Below are positions 7,075 to 15,321 of a stretch of DNA of 50,083 bases, piece by piece. The position numbers and the translations under genes are program-made. The DNA is from Longimicrobiales bacterium (GTDB taxonomy: Bacteria > Gemmatimonadota > Gemmatimonadetes > Longimicrobiales > Gaopeijiaceae), in assembly GCA_028278645.1 (NCBI GenBank), contig JANQDZ010000072.1:1-50083 (forward strand). The letters are read 5' to 3'. Each line of letters starts with the position of its first letter. Position 1 is the stretch's first letter. The notes below the pieces were generated by a model. That model saw nothing but the letters and a program-made list of their open reading frames with translations. It did not search any database and was not told where the DNA came from.

Positions 7075-9815
7075 ACAGCGGAAAAGAGCACAAGCCCCCG
7101 CGTCTGGCCTCTGCTCTCCTGGCCCGTTGCGTACCACCGGGACCCGGAGGCGAGGCGATTCTGGGGGACCTCCAGGAAGGATTCACAGAGCTGGTGAAGG
7201 AAACCGATGGAGTGGAGGAGAAGGTAAGAGACTCCGGGTCAGACGCCGGTGGGAGAGCCGTTCTCAGAAAAGCCCGCTTCTGGTATTGGGGGCAGGCTCT
7301 TGCCCTTGGTAGCCGCTTCCTCCTTCGCAGGGTCCTACACGTTCGACTATACCGGAGGCTGGCACCGTCATCCCCTCATGATGGCCGATCCCGGATGGGC
7401 TTCATTGGCCTCTCCATTGATGTGAAATTCGGCCTCCGATCCCTCCTACGGGACAGGGGGTTCACGGCCATCGCCATGTTGACCCTGGCCCTGGGGATCG
7501 GGGCCACAACGGCCATCTTCAGTGCCGTCAACGCGGTTCTTCTACGACCGCTTCCCTACCACGAATCCCACCGTCTTGTTTCCATACGAGACATCAAGTC
7601 ACCCCAGTACCTCTTCGGCATACAAGTGGCCATGGGCCATTTTGTGGAGTGGAGGGAGCGGGCTAGGTCCTTTGATCATATGGCCGCGTATGTCTCCCGG
7701 CGGTACACGCTCACGGGGAGGGGTGAACCCAGGCGACTGTCCGCAACTAACGTGTCCGCCGGGCTATTCACCATGCTGGGGATCCAGCCCACGCTGGGCC
7801 GGGACTTCACACCGGCGGAGGATCAGCCCGGCGGAGACGACGTGGTCCTGGTGAGCCACGGTCTCTGGCAGAGACAGCTGGGAGAGGATTCGGATGCCCT
7901 GGGACAGACGCTCATGCTGGACGGCCGACCCCATACCATCGTGGGGGTTCTGCCGCCCGGCGTGGACTTCCCCGAATCCGATGTGGACCTCTGGACACCG
8001 CTTGCCCTGACACCGGAACAACGGCAGGCCCACGGAAACCACCTCCTTTGGGTCGTCGCTCGCCTGAAGCCCGGAGTCACCACTGCACAGGCCCAGACGG
8101 AGATGGACGGGGTCGCCCAACAGCTTGAAGCCGAATTTCCAGGGGTGAACACCGGGTGGGGTGTTCGGATCGAAGGCCTCCTGGAATCCAGGGTGGGCGG
8201 CAGGAAAGTCGGCCTCTGGATGCTGTTCGCAGCGGTGGGATTCGTTCTACTCATCGCCTGTGCCAACGTGGCCAACATGCTCCTCGTCCGAGCCTCGGAC
8301 CGGGGCAGGGAGTTGGCTGTTCGGGCAGCCATGGGTGCCCGACCCATCCAACTCCTTCGTCCAGCTTTTACAGAGAGCGCCCTCCTGGGGATGGGCGGTG
8401 GACTCCTGGGCCTGGCTGTTGCCGGGGCCGGTGTGAAGGCTCTTCCGATCCTCTTCCCTGGGCTGCCCCGCATCCAGGAGGTGGGTCTGGACGGGGCGAC
8501 CTTGGCCGTTGCCCTCTCCAGCGGGGTCCTCGCGACACTTCTTTTTGGCACCATGCCGGCTGCCCAGGCTCTCAGGGCAGATCCCACGGACGGGCTCAAG
8601 GAGGCCACGAGGGGTTCCAGTAGCGGACCAGGGAGACTGAAGCTCAGACGCCTTTTGGTGGTCGCTGAGGTGGCCCTGGCCCTGGTACTCCTCACCGGGT
8701 CCGGCCTCATGGTCCGGAGCCTTCGCATGCTGCAGGAGGTGGATCCCGGCTTCAAGTCCGAGAACGCCTGGGTGACTCAACTGGAACTCCCGGAGGCATC
8801 TTACGCTCCAGGACCCCAGACGGCCGACTTTTTCCGGCACGTCACACAGGGCGTCGCCCAGATCCCCGGCGTCGAAGCGGTGGGTGTGGCATTCACTCTT
8901 CCGTTCATTCGCGACCAGCACCTGGGGTTCGTCATCGAAGGGCGCCCCATGCCCAGACCGGACCAGATCCCCACGGTCCTCTACTATGCCGTGAGCCACG
9001 GGTATTTCAGGGCCATTGGATTACCTCTGATCCGGGGCCGATCCTTCACAGAGGCGGATCGGGAGGATGCACCGGGAGTCGTAATCATCAATCAGACCAT
9101 GGCCCGGCGGTTCTTCCCTGATCAGGATCCCATCGGCCAGAGAATCCATGTATCCAACGGCCCCGGGAACTTCCGTGAGATCATCGGAGTCGTGGGCGAC
9201 GTTCGGCAGAACGGCTTGGACGACGGAGGTCGGCAGCAGGTTTACGAGCCGTTCTCCCAACAGGTGTATCAGGACCTGGATATGTGGCTTGTGCTTCGCT
9301 CCGAGTCTGATCCAATTGCTTTGAGCGCCGCCGTCCGGGAACGGGCCCAGGAACTGGAGGGGGATCTGCCGGTAGCCGATCTCACGTCTCTGTCTGAGAA
9401 GGTCGATGGCTGGGTCTCCATACGACGGGCACCCGGAGATCTCCTTACCTTTTTCGCAGCGGTAGCCCTTTTCCTGGCTGCCCTGGGTATCTACGGGACC
9501 ATGGCCTACTCGGTGGCTCGGCGGACACGGGAGGTGGGCATTCGCATGGCCCTGGGCGCTGATCGCTCCGATGTGGTCAAGCTGGTTTTTCGGGAGGGGA
9601 TGATCCTTACGACGACGGGGGTGGTGGTCGGCCAAGTGATGGCCTTTCCGTTGACGCGACTCATGGGCGGGATGCTCTTCGGAGTCACTCCTGCTGATCC
9701 CGCCACCTTGGTCCTTTCGCCCCTGATTCTCGTCACGGCGGCGGCCTTGGCCATCCTGATTCCCCTCAGAAGAGCGACTCGAGTGGATCCGAATGTGACG
9801 CTGAGATCCGAGTGA
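7071..9815 (+). CDS. ADOP-family MacB-like ABC permease with type-2 prefix domain
   Basis: A 914-residue orphan permease. Its N-terminus (about 12-45: PRLASALLARCVPPGPGGEA, then ILGDLQEGF) is the second type of ADOP prefix domain, different from the one in the neighbouring permease. The first membrane helix carries LALGIGATTAIFSAVNAVLL (about 139-158). Two MacB-type periplasmic domains and two FtsX blocks follow; the last includes TREVGIRMALGA and ends in RVDPNVTLRSE. The start ATG overlaps the PadR stop by four bases. With the 3923 gene it forms two tandem PadR/permease units on the same strand, each with its own promoter. Substrate unknown. Confidence 0.9.
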   Translation: MNSGKEHKPPRLASALLARCVPPGPGGEAILGDLQEGFTELVKETDGVEEKVRDSGSDAGGRAVLRKARFWYWGQALALGSRFLLRRVLHVRLYRRLAPSSPHDGRSRMGFIGLSIDVKFGLRSLLRDRGFTAIAMLTLALGIGATTAIFSAVNAVLLRPLPYHESHRLVSIRDIKSPQYLFGIQVAMGHFVEWRERARSFDHMAAYVSRRYTLTGRGEPRRLSATNVSAGLFTMLGIQPTLGRDFTPAEDQPGGDDVVLVSHGLWQRQLGEDSDALGQTLMLDGRPHTIVGVLPPGVDFPESDVDLWTPLALTPEQRQAHGNHLLWVVARLKPGVTTAQAQTEMDGVAQQLEAEFPGVNTGWGVRIEGLLESRVGGRKVGLWMLFAAVGFVLLIACANVANMLLVRASDRGRELAVRAAMGARPIQLLRPAFTESALLGMGGGLLGLAVAGAGVKALPILFPGLPRIQEVGLDGATLAVALSSGVLATLLFGTMPAAQALRADPTDGLKEATRGSSSGPGRLKLRRLLVVAEVALALVLLTGSGLMVRSLRMLQEVDPGFKSENAWVTQLELPEASYAPGPQTADFFRHVTQGVAQIPGVEAVGVAFTLPFIRDQHLGFVIEGRPMPRPDQIPTVLYYAVSHGYFRAIGLPLIRGRSFTEADREDAPGVVIINQTMARRFFPDQDPIGQRIHVSNGPGNFREIIGVVGDVRQNGLDDGGRQQVYEPFSQQVYQDLDMWLVLRSESDPIALSAAVRERAQELEGDLPVADLTSLSEKVDGWVSIRRAPGDLLTFFAAVALFLAALGIYGTMAYSVARRTREVGIRMALGADRSDVVKLVFREGMILTTTGVVVGQVMAFPLTRLMGGMLFGVTPADPATLVLSPLILVTAAALAILIPLRRATRVDPNVTLRSE

Positions 9816-10257
9816 ACTGAGGCACAACGCGGTAGACCACGCGTTTGATCTGTCCCACGGCTTCCAAGACCGCCACCATGGGCGCCGTGAGTCTTCTGCA
9901 CCGCTTCGGCTCCTGACACCACCCCCACCCGGCCCTCCAAATGGGCCACCCTTCTGGCTCGGATCTATGAAATCTTCCCCCTGGAAGGTCAGATGGGCAA
10001 AGCAGTTGCTAGCAATGGGCCTGGGTAGACTCGAGTCGGAGGCCGCTACAACGGCTTGAGACGACTGAGGATCGGCCACAGGCCGCCCGCAGGTCCATTA
10101 CCGACCACAGGCTTATCAGACCCCTCTCAATAGCGCTTCATGGACTGGGACTGATTTCACGTGGGGGATGCCGTTGGACCACGGCTCAGGGCAAGGAAGC
10201 GGCGAACCTGGGCACAAGGCGGCGGGCTGCCGGGCCTCCCCCTCCCGTCCCTCCCCC
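9816..10257. other. 442-bp convergent intergenic region, no gene seen
   Basis: This lies between a plus-strand permease end and a minus-strand receiver gene end. No open frame here looks like protein coding in composition or recognisable motif, and no clear stem followed by a T-run was found for either direction. Confidence 0.5.
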
Positions 10258-10746
10258 TCATCTCAGGTCATCGTCCAGCTCCCGGAGCCTCCGGAGAATG
10301 CCAAGGGGGCTCTCCCCGGCGGCCAACTCCCCGATTTTGGCCATCCGCACCTCGTCAGCCGCGAACTTCTTTTTCAGCCTGGCCTCGTACGCTTCCCTCA
10401 GGACCTTGATGAGCATATCCAGCTCATAGGGCTTCGGGAGGTAGCTGAAAGCTCCGAGCTTTGTCAGCTCCACTGCGCTCTCCAGGGATCCGTGACCTGT
10501 CAGGATGATCGCCTCGAGAAACCGATGCTCTCCCTTGAGAACTTTGAGGACCTCTCCCCCATCCATCCCAGGCATCTTCAGGTCCAGGAGTGCGATGTCG
10601 AACTTCTCCTTCCGGCTCAGCTCGATAGCATCCGGGCCGTTGGAGGCGGTCCGGACGTCGAAGTCCCGCTTCCTGAGGCGGGAAGCAATCGCGTTCAGGA
10701 AACGCGTTTCGTCGTCAACGATGAGAAGCTTTATGACGTGGTCCAC
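10258..10746 (-). CDS. Stand-alone receiver-domain response regulator without DNA-binding output
   Basis: A 162-residue CheY-like receiver. The acidic pair is Asp11-Asp12, the phospho-acceptor Asp55 is in LLDLKMPG, the switch Thr83 is in ILTGHGS and Lys105 is in LPKPYE. After residue 125 there is only a charged helical tail of about 35 residues (FAADEVRMAKIGELAAGE), with no winged helix, AAA or enzymatic domain. The start is GTG 10746 with AGGAGG five bases before it. It is the last gene of a four-gene minus-strand operon after the transporter fusion (35-bp gap). It could serve as a phosphate sink or phosphorelay intermediate for the kinase at 13432-15138. It could also act through protein contacts. 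Confidence 0.9.
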   Translation of the reverse strand: MDHVIKLLIVDDETRFLNAIASRLRKRDFDVRTASNGPDAIELSRKEKFDIALLDLKMPGMDGGEVLKVLKGEHRFLEAIILTGHGSLESAVELTKLGAFSYLPKPYELDMLIKVLREAYEARLKKKFAADEVRMAKIGELAAGESPLGILRRLRELDDDLR

Positions 10747-10781
10747 TGTAGCCTCCTAACGAGGATTCGGGCTCCTGTTGT

Positions 10782-12845
10782 TCAAACCGCCGGGAACCCC
10801 AGCCATAGCCAATACCCCAGAATCGCCCAGACCCAGAGGACGGCGAAGCAGATGAGGAGTACGAAGAAACCGTGCTTAAAAAAGTCCGCCAGAGTCACCA
10901 GCTGTTCGCCGGTGCTCGGGTCCTTCGCCATGGCGTACGCCAGGGCATTGGATGGGGTTCCAATGATCAACATATGAGCGAAGGACGATGCAAACGCGGT
11001 GGCCAGGCCAACCATCCATGGGTGAACTCCGGCTACCGTGGCCATTGGGACCGTTACCGGTCCGATGGCGGCCACGGTGGCGCCGTCACTCATGAAGTTC
11101 GTGGCCAGGCCGGTGAAGAGGCTGGAAGCGACGGCCAGACCCGAACCGGTGGCCATGAAGTCCGGGAGGATGGCGACAAAAGCATCCGCTAGGAAGAGGG
11201 CCACGCCGGTGGAAGCCAGCCCAGCACCTATGGCGGTGGCTCCGGCGTAGAGTAGCACGACTTCCCAGTGAATGGACTGCATGTCCCTCCACGGCAGAAT
11301 CCTGAAAACATTCAGTAGTACCAAGCCCAATATGACGGGCCCACCCATTCCCAGGGTGCGGCTGGAGGTGATCCACAGAACGACCACCAGAACCAGAACT
11401 CCCGCGGTGATGTACTCAGCTCGAGTCATGGGTCCGATCTTCTCGGCGGCCCGCCGCACCTCCGCGGCAACGTTCACGGAGGGGACCTTCACCTTACGCT
11501 TCAGAGCGAACAGGAAGTAGAGGCCTACACAGAACGACAGGACCGGAACGAGGGGCAGGCCGTACATGACCCACTGCCCGAAGGTGGGTGCGATGCCATA
11601 GTCAGCCAGGATCCCCACCATGATTGCGTTCCGTCCCCCGGCGGCGGGGGAGCCGGGGCCGCCAGAGTTGGCCGCAAAGCAGAGGGAAAGAGCAAGGAGG
11701 ACCATGAAATTCCGGTCCTTCTTGAGGCCGCTGGACCGCATGCCCGTGGCGTAGACCATGACAAACAGGGGCATGGTAAAGGCCACGAGGGCGTGCTCCG
11801 AAAGAAAAGAGCAGGCCACGGACAGGAGAGGCAGGAAGACTAGAAGAAAGAGGGTCAAGTTTCTGGCAGGAGCCAGGAGAAGGAGACCTATCCTTCGGTC
11901 CAGCCCGGTCTTGGTGATGGCCTTGGAAAGGGCCAGGACCCCGAAGATGAAGAAGACCGCGTCTTTGGCGAAGGCCTGGGCCACGCCGTCCGGTTTGAAC
12001 ACATCGAAGAAATACAGGGAAGCTGCGATGAAGAGCGTCGTCACCGCCACCGGCACCGCTCCTGTAGCCCAGAAAAGGGCGGAAACCATGAGCGTGGCAA
12101 GCATTATCATAGCTCGCCGGGCCACTTGCTCGGCCTCCAACGGGGCCTTAGCCCGGGGCCCGGGGCCCTGAACGATCTCCTCTCCCAGCTTATACTTTTC
12201 GGAATAGTACTCTGAGATGGTCTCCCCCGGCTCCATATCCCTGTAAGACGCGAATCCCATGATAGGATCGGGACCCTCCGTCACAGTTTCCGGGGCGCTC
12301 TTCGGGGTGCCCACCAGCTCCACCAGGCGGGTGGGTGGCGGCAAGAGCGCCAGGATGGCGAAGAGAGCTGCTCCAAGAAGGATGAAGAGGGGCCTGGAGT
12401 TGTGGGTTCCAAGGAGCCAATGTTTGGCAGAACGCCGGTCCGGGGGGTGGTGCACGATCTCATGCCGGGCCTTGGCAAAAACCACCTCCTCCTTGGCCGA
12501 CTCCAGGACTTCCTCCAACTCTTCGACCGAACAGGGTTTTTGGAGGAATTTGAATGCCTCGAGACGGCCGGCCTCTTTGGCCGAGTCCAGGCTACCATGC
12601 CCGGTCAGCATGATGGCCTGGACGGCCGGGTTGAAAGCCCTCATCTCCCGGAGAGTCTGGATCCCGTCCAAACCGGGCATCTTCAGGTCTAGGACCGCAA
12701 TATCGATGTCAGGATCTAGCCTCGCCTCCTTGATGGCGTCCTGACCATTGTCGGCTTCAACGACTTCGTACCCCCGCGTGCGAAGGCGCCCGGCCAGGTT
12801 CGTACGGAAACGATCCTCATCGTCTACGAGAAGGATCTTGGACAT
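10782..12845 (-). CDS. Receiver domain fused to SLC13/DASS-type membrane transporter
   Basis: A 687-residue protein with a complete CheY-like receiver at 1-118 (Asp9-Asp10, phospho-acceptor Asp53 in VLDLKMPG, Thr81, Lys103). A charged linker and one membrane helix (about 150-170) follow, and then a DASS/SLC13-like transporter from about 243 to the end. The transporter shows paired re-entrant regions: SFLSEHALVAFTMP (345-358) with GGPGSPAAGGRN (394-405), and NFMSDGATVAAIGPV (582-596) with IIGTPSNALAY (626-636). Both canonical SNT ion-binding triplets are changed, to SEH and SDG. ATG 12845 has AGGAG upstream. It sits six bases after a CBS-domain gene that follows the sensor kinase, so phosphorylation of the fused receiver by that kinase is the simplest hypothesis. 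Family members import di- and tricarboxylates or sulfate; the substrate here is unknown. Confidence 0.85.
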   Translation of the reverse strand: MSKILLVDDEDRFRTNLAGRLRTRGYEVVEADNGQDAIKEARLDPDIDIAVLDLKMPGLDGIQTLREMRAFNPAVQAIMLTGHGSLDSAKEAGRLEAFKFLQKPCSVEELEEVLESAKEEVVFAKARHEIVHHPPDRRSAKHWLLGTHNSRPLFILLGAALFAILALLPPPTRLVELVGTPKSAPETVTEGPDPIMGFASYRDMEPGETISEYYSEKYKLGEEIVQGPGPRAKAPLEAEQVARRAMIMLATLMVSALFWATGAVPVAVTTLFIAASLYFFDVFKPDGVAQAFAKDAVFFIFGVLALSKAITKTGLDRRIGLLLLAPARNLTLFLLVFLPLLSVACSFLSEHALVAFTMPLFVMVYATGMRSSGLKKDRNFMVLLALSLCFAANSGGPGSPAAGGRNAIMVGILADYGIAPTFGQWVMYGLPLVPVLSFCVGLYFLFALKRKVKVPSVNVAAEVRRAAEKIGPMTRAEYITAGVLVLVVVLWITSSRTLGMGGPVILGLVLLNVFRILPWRDMQSIHWEVVLLYAGATAIGAGLASTGVALFLADAFVAILPDFMATGSGLAVASSLFTGLATNFMSDGATVAAIGPVTVPMATVAGVHPWMVGLATAFASSFAHMLIIGTPSNALAYAMAKDPSTGEQLVTLADFFKHGFFVLLICFAVLWVWAILGYWLWLGFPAV

Positions 12846-12851
12846 GGGCTC

Positions 12852-13412
12852 CTAACTCCTTTCGTCGGAGCAGTCTCCCTGGGAAACCTGTCGGGAGAGT
12901 TCGTCGAAGAAATCACTGAGCCTCAGGATCCCTACGGTCCTGCCCTGGCGGGTAACCAGGAGGGACGCCGTTTGATGTTTCAGAAAGTGAGCCGTGGCGT
13001 CGAGAAGGGGCGCGTCCTCATCGATGCTAATGGTGATGGGACTCAGAACCTCCCGCACCGAGACGTGTTTGAATCGTTCGCAAGTATCCACCAGGTCGGC
13101 GGTTAGCAGATCCAGCGTCTGCAAGGAGCTTTCGAGGAGATCCGCAGCCACACCCGCCCGGTGCATCAGTCCACGGGTGGCGAGGGCTTTCCGTTCCGGG
13201 ATCAACGCCCGCAGGAAAGCGAAATGATGGAGCTTTCCGATGATCTCTCCCGCTCGGTCCCGTACCAGGACCGCCCGGTGAGGCTGACGACCGGGGGTGA
13301 GCCGCTCTTGGGAGGTCTGGAGAGCCTTGAGGGCATCGAGGACGGTGGCATTCTCGTCCACCATAGCATACTCCGACAAGGCCAGGGTCAGGTCTCTGAC
13401 TCGATCTGCCAT
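12852..13412 (-). CDS. CBS-domain-pair protein
   Basis: A 186-residue soluble protein with two CBS repeats: the first from about 14 (YAMVDENATVLDALKALQTS, later RAVLVRDRAGEIIGKL) and the second from about 118 (VREVLSPITISIDEDAPLLD, later ASLLVTRQGRTVGILRLSDF). Between them is an unusual helical insert (ALIPERKALATRGLM and so on). CBS pairs bind adenosine nucleotides and often gate transporters or enzymes. ATG 13412 has GAGGAG upstream; an earlier start at 13493 would overlap the kinase gene. It lies between the sensor kinase and the receiver-transporter fusion, so it may couple energy status to the same transporter. That role is inferred from gene order. Confidence 0.8.
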   Translation of the reverse strand: MADRVRDLTLALSEYAMVDENATVLDALKALQTSQERLTPGRQPHRAVLVRDRAGEIIGKLHHFAFLRALIPERKALATRGLMHRAGVAADLLESSLQTLDLLTADLVDTCERFKHVSVREVLSPITISIDEDAPLLDATAHFLKHQTASLLVTRQGRTVGILRLSDFFDELSRQVSQGDCSDERS

Positions 13413-13431
13413 GATCACTCCTCTTTCCGGG

Positions 13432-15138
13432 TCACCCGATCCCCAGGGGAAGCTCCAGGGTGAATGTGCTCCCCTGGCCGGGAGCGCTCTCAACCTCGAT
13501 GGACCCCCCGAAGCTCTGGATGATGTTGTAGCTAACGCTCAACCCCAGGCCTGTGCCCTTTCCCGGTTCCTTGGTCGTAAAGAAGGGCATGAACGCCCGG
13601 TCCATCAGGGCCGGGGTCATCCCCAGTCCCGTGTCCTGCACTGCGATAACCGCCCGGTCGTCTTTCCGCGTCGTGGTGACGGTGAGGGTTCCCCCATTCG
13701 GCATGGCATCCAGGGCGTTCTTCACAAGGTTCACGAACACCTGCACAAGCTGGTTCCGATCGGTGAGGATTTCCGGGATGGACTGATCATATCGGCGAAC
13801 CACCTCCACGTTTGAGATGGCGAGTTCGTTTCCGAGCATTACGTCGAGGACCTCGTCCAGAACGCCCCGAATCTTGTGAGGCTCGACCCTCACATCGGTT
13901 TTCCGGACGAAGGTAAGGAGTTTCCGGGTTATGTCCCGGCACCGGAACACAGCTTCGTGAATCGCATCGAGGTGGTCCGAAAGAACCAAAGGCTCGTCGT
14001 CTTCCTGCGCCAGCTCCGGATCGAGGGAGTCCCGGACCACTCCCACCTCCTCGGCTATGATCGCGAGAGGGTTGTTGATCTCATGAGCGATACCGGCGGC
14101 GAGCTCCCCGACGGAGGCGAGGCGTGAGGCATGGACCAACTGCCCGGAGAGTTCCGCCTCATAGCGCTCGCTCTCGAGCTTTGACCCCACCACCTGCCGG
14201 GCACGAATTAAAATGACCAGTCCTGCCAGGAGGAAGGTGGCGAAGGTAGCCAGGAGAGGGAGATTCCCGAAGACGGAAGCTCCCCAACCCGAAGGCTCAT
14301 CCTGGGCACCGGTGACAACCAGTGCCCACGGTGTCTCTTTGAGCCAGGCATAGGCATACTGGATTTTCCCATCGTCCCCGTGCTCCACCACGAACCCCCG
14401 GTCCGGGTCCCTGGGCGGAACAAACGGCGAAGCCCCCAGGACCTCCCCGACCCTTGGCGTAGTGACCTGGAGGATCCCTTCGTCATTCACCACTGCAGCG
14501 TGGACCTCGTTGGCTCCCTCGAGGGTGGTGAGGTACTCGGAGAGCCGCTCAGGAGAGAGGGCGGATCTCAGGACCGTGAGGGACGCTTCCTCCCCCCTTC
14601 GAACGGCAATGGTGAAGTGCGGTCGGTCTCGAAACCCGCGATAGATCTCGGTGATCAGTGTTTCAGGCGAACCCGACAGAAGGTCCTCGAACCAGCCCTG
14701 AGCCCTGTAGTTCACCGGGCCGGCGTAGGCAACAGGTCCTACGTAGGACAGAAGGTCCCCACCTCGGTTCACAACGCCCAGGTCTACAAAGGCGTCGCTG
14801 GTCTGCTGGAGGGAGGCAAGGAAGCTCTCCAGGGTCGTAGAATCCCGTCCGAAGCGGAACCTGGGGTCGTCGATGACGTTCCCGAGGTTCACCAGCCGTT
14901 CCCTTAGGAACAGGTCGAAGGTTGTGGACTGGTGTTCCGCGATGGCTTCCAGGTGGGCCCGGGTGCCGTCACGGACGAGATACCAGTATTGCAGGTGAAA
15001 GAAGCCCGCCAGCAGGAGGAGAGGGGCGAAATAGAGGACAACCAGCCGTCCGAATGTCGTCAAGAACAGCTCCCGCTCGTACCCGTCCCGAGCCGGTTTG
15101 TCCTGAGCCTTCGATGCCCCACCCGGTGGGCCAGACAT
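13432..15138 (-). CDS. Membrane sensor histidine kinase with periplasmic Cache-like domain
   Basis: A 568-residue kinase. There is a membrane helix at about 29-53, an extracytoplasmic sensor at 55-285 with Cache-like features (WFEDLLSGSPETLITEIYRG, PHFTIAVRR, and later YAYAWLKETPWALVV), and a second helix at 290-312. The H-box is ELAAGIAHEINNPLAII with His352, the N-box is QLVQVFVNLVKNALDAM, and the G-boxes are DTGLGM and GKGTGLGLS. No receiver or HAMP domain is evident. It heads an operon with a CBS protein, a receiver-transporter fusion and a lone receiver. As no DNA-binding regulator is encoded, its natural partners are probably those two receivers. The sensor type suggests a small organic ligand, perhaps the transported substrate. 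Confidence 0.9.
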   Translation of the reverse strand: MSGPPGGASKAQDKPARDGYERELFLTTFGRLVVLYFAPLLLLAGFFHLQYWYLVRDGTRAHLEAIAEHQSTTFDLFLRERLVNLGNVIDDPRFRFGRDSTTLESFLASLQQTSDAFVDLGVVNRGGDLLSYVGPVAYAGPVNYRAQGWFEDLLSGSPETLITEIYRGFRDRPHFTIAVRRGEEASLTVLRSALSPERLSEYLTTLEGANEVHAAVVNDEGILQVTTPRVGEVLGASPFVPPRDPDRGFVVEHGDDGKIQYAYAWLKETPWALVVTGAQDEPSGWGASVFGNLPLLATFATFLLAGLVILIRARQVVGSKLESERYEAELSGQLVHASRLASVGELAAGIAHEINNPLAIIAEEVGVVRDSLDPELAQEDDEPLVLSDHLDAIHEAVFRCRDITRKLLTFVRKTDVRVEPHKIRGVLDEVLDVMLGNELAISNVEVVRRYDQSIPEILTDRNQLVQVFVNLVKNALDAMPNGGTLTVTTTRKDDRAVIAVQDTGLGMTPALMDRAFMPFFTTKEPGKGTGLGLSVSYNIIQSFGGSIEVESAPGQGSTFTLELPLGIG

Positions 15139-15155
15139 AAGGTATTCTCCTCAGG

Positions 15156-15192
15156 CCAGCCGTGCGTCGAAAGACATGACCCTCACGGCTGG
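15156..15192 (-). promoter_or_regulatory. Leader hairpin before the sensor kinase gene
   Basis: CCAGCCGTG (15156-15164) and CACGGCTGG (15184-15192) form a perfect 9-bp stem around a 19-base loop, ending 17 bases upstream of the kinase start codon on the minus strand. There is no T-run, so it is not an intrinsic terminator. It could be an RNA stem near the ribosome-binding site or a DNA operator. Confidence 0.4.
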
Positions 15193-15321
15193 AGGCCTCA
15201 AACGGGAAGTTGGGGCACCCGGATCAGGGCCCCCAGGACTTCCGGATGGAAGAAATCCATGGCTTTTCAACGCAACCTTTATGCCACTACTCGTAGCTCC
15301 AGGTGGCCGGCTACCTAGAGA

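Noticed and set aside
7823-8755. 310-codon minus-strand frame opposite the second ADOP permease
   Set aside because: Ser/Arg/Pro-rich and motif-free; the plus strand carries the full permease signature.
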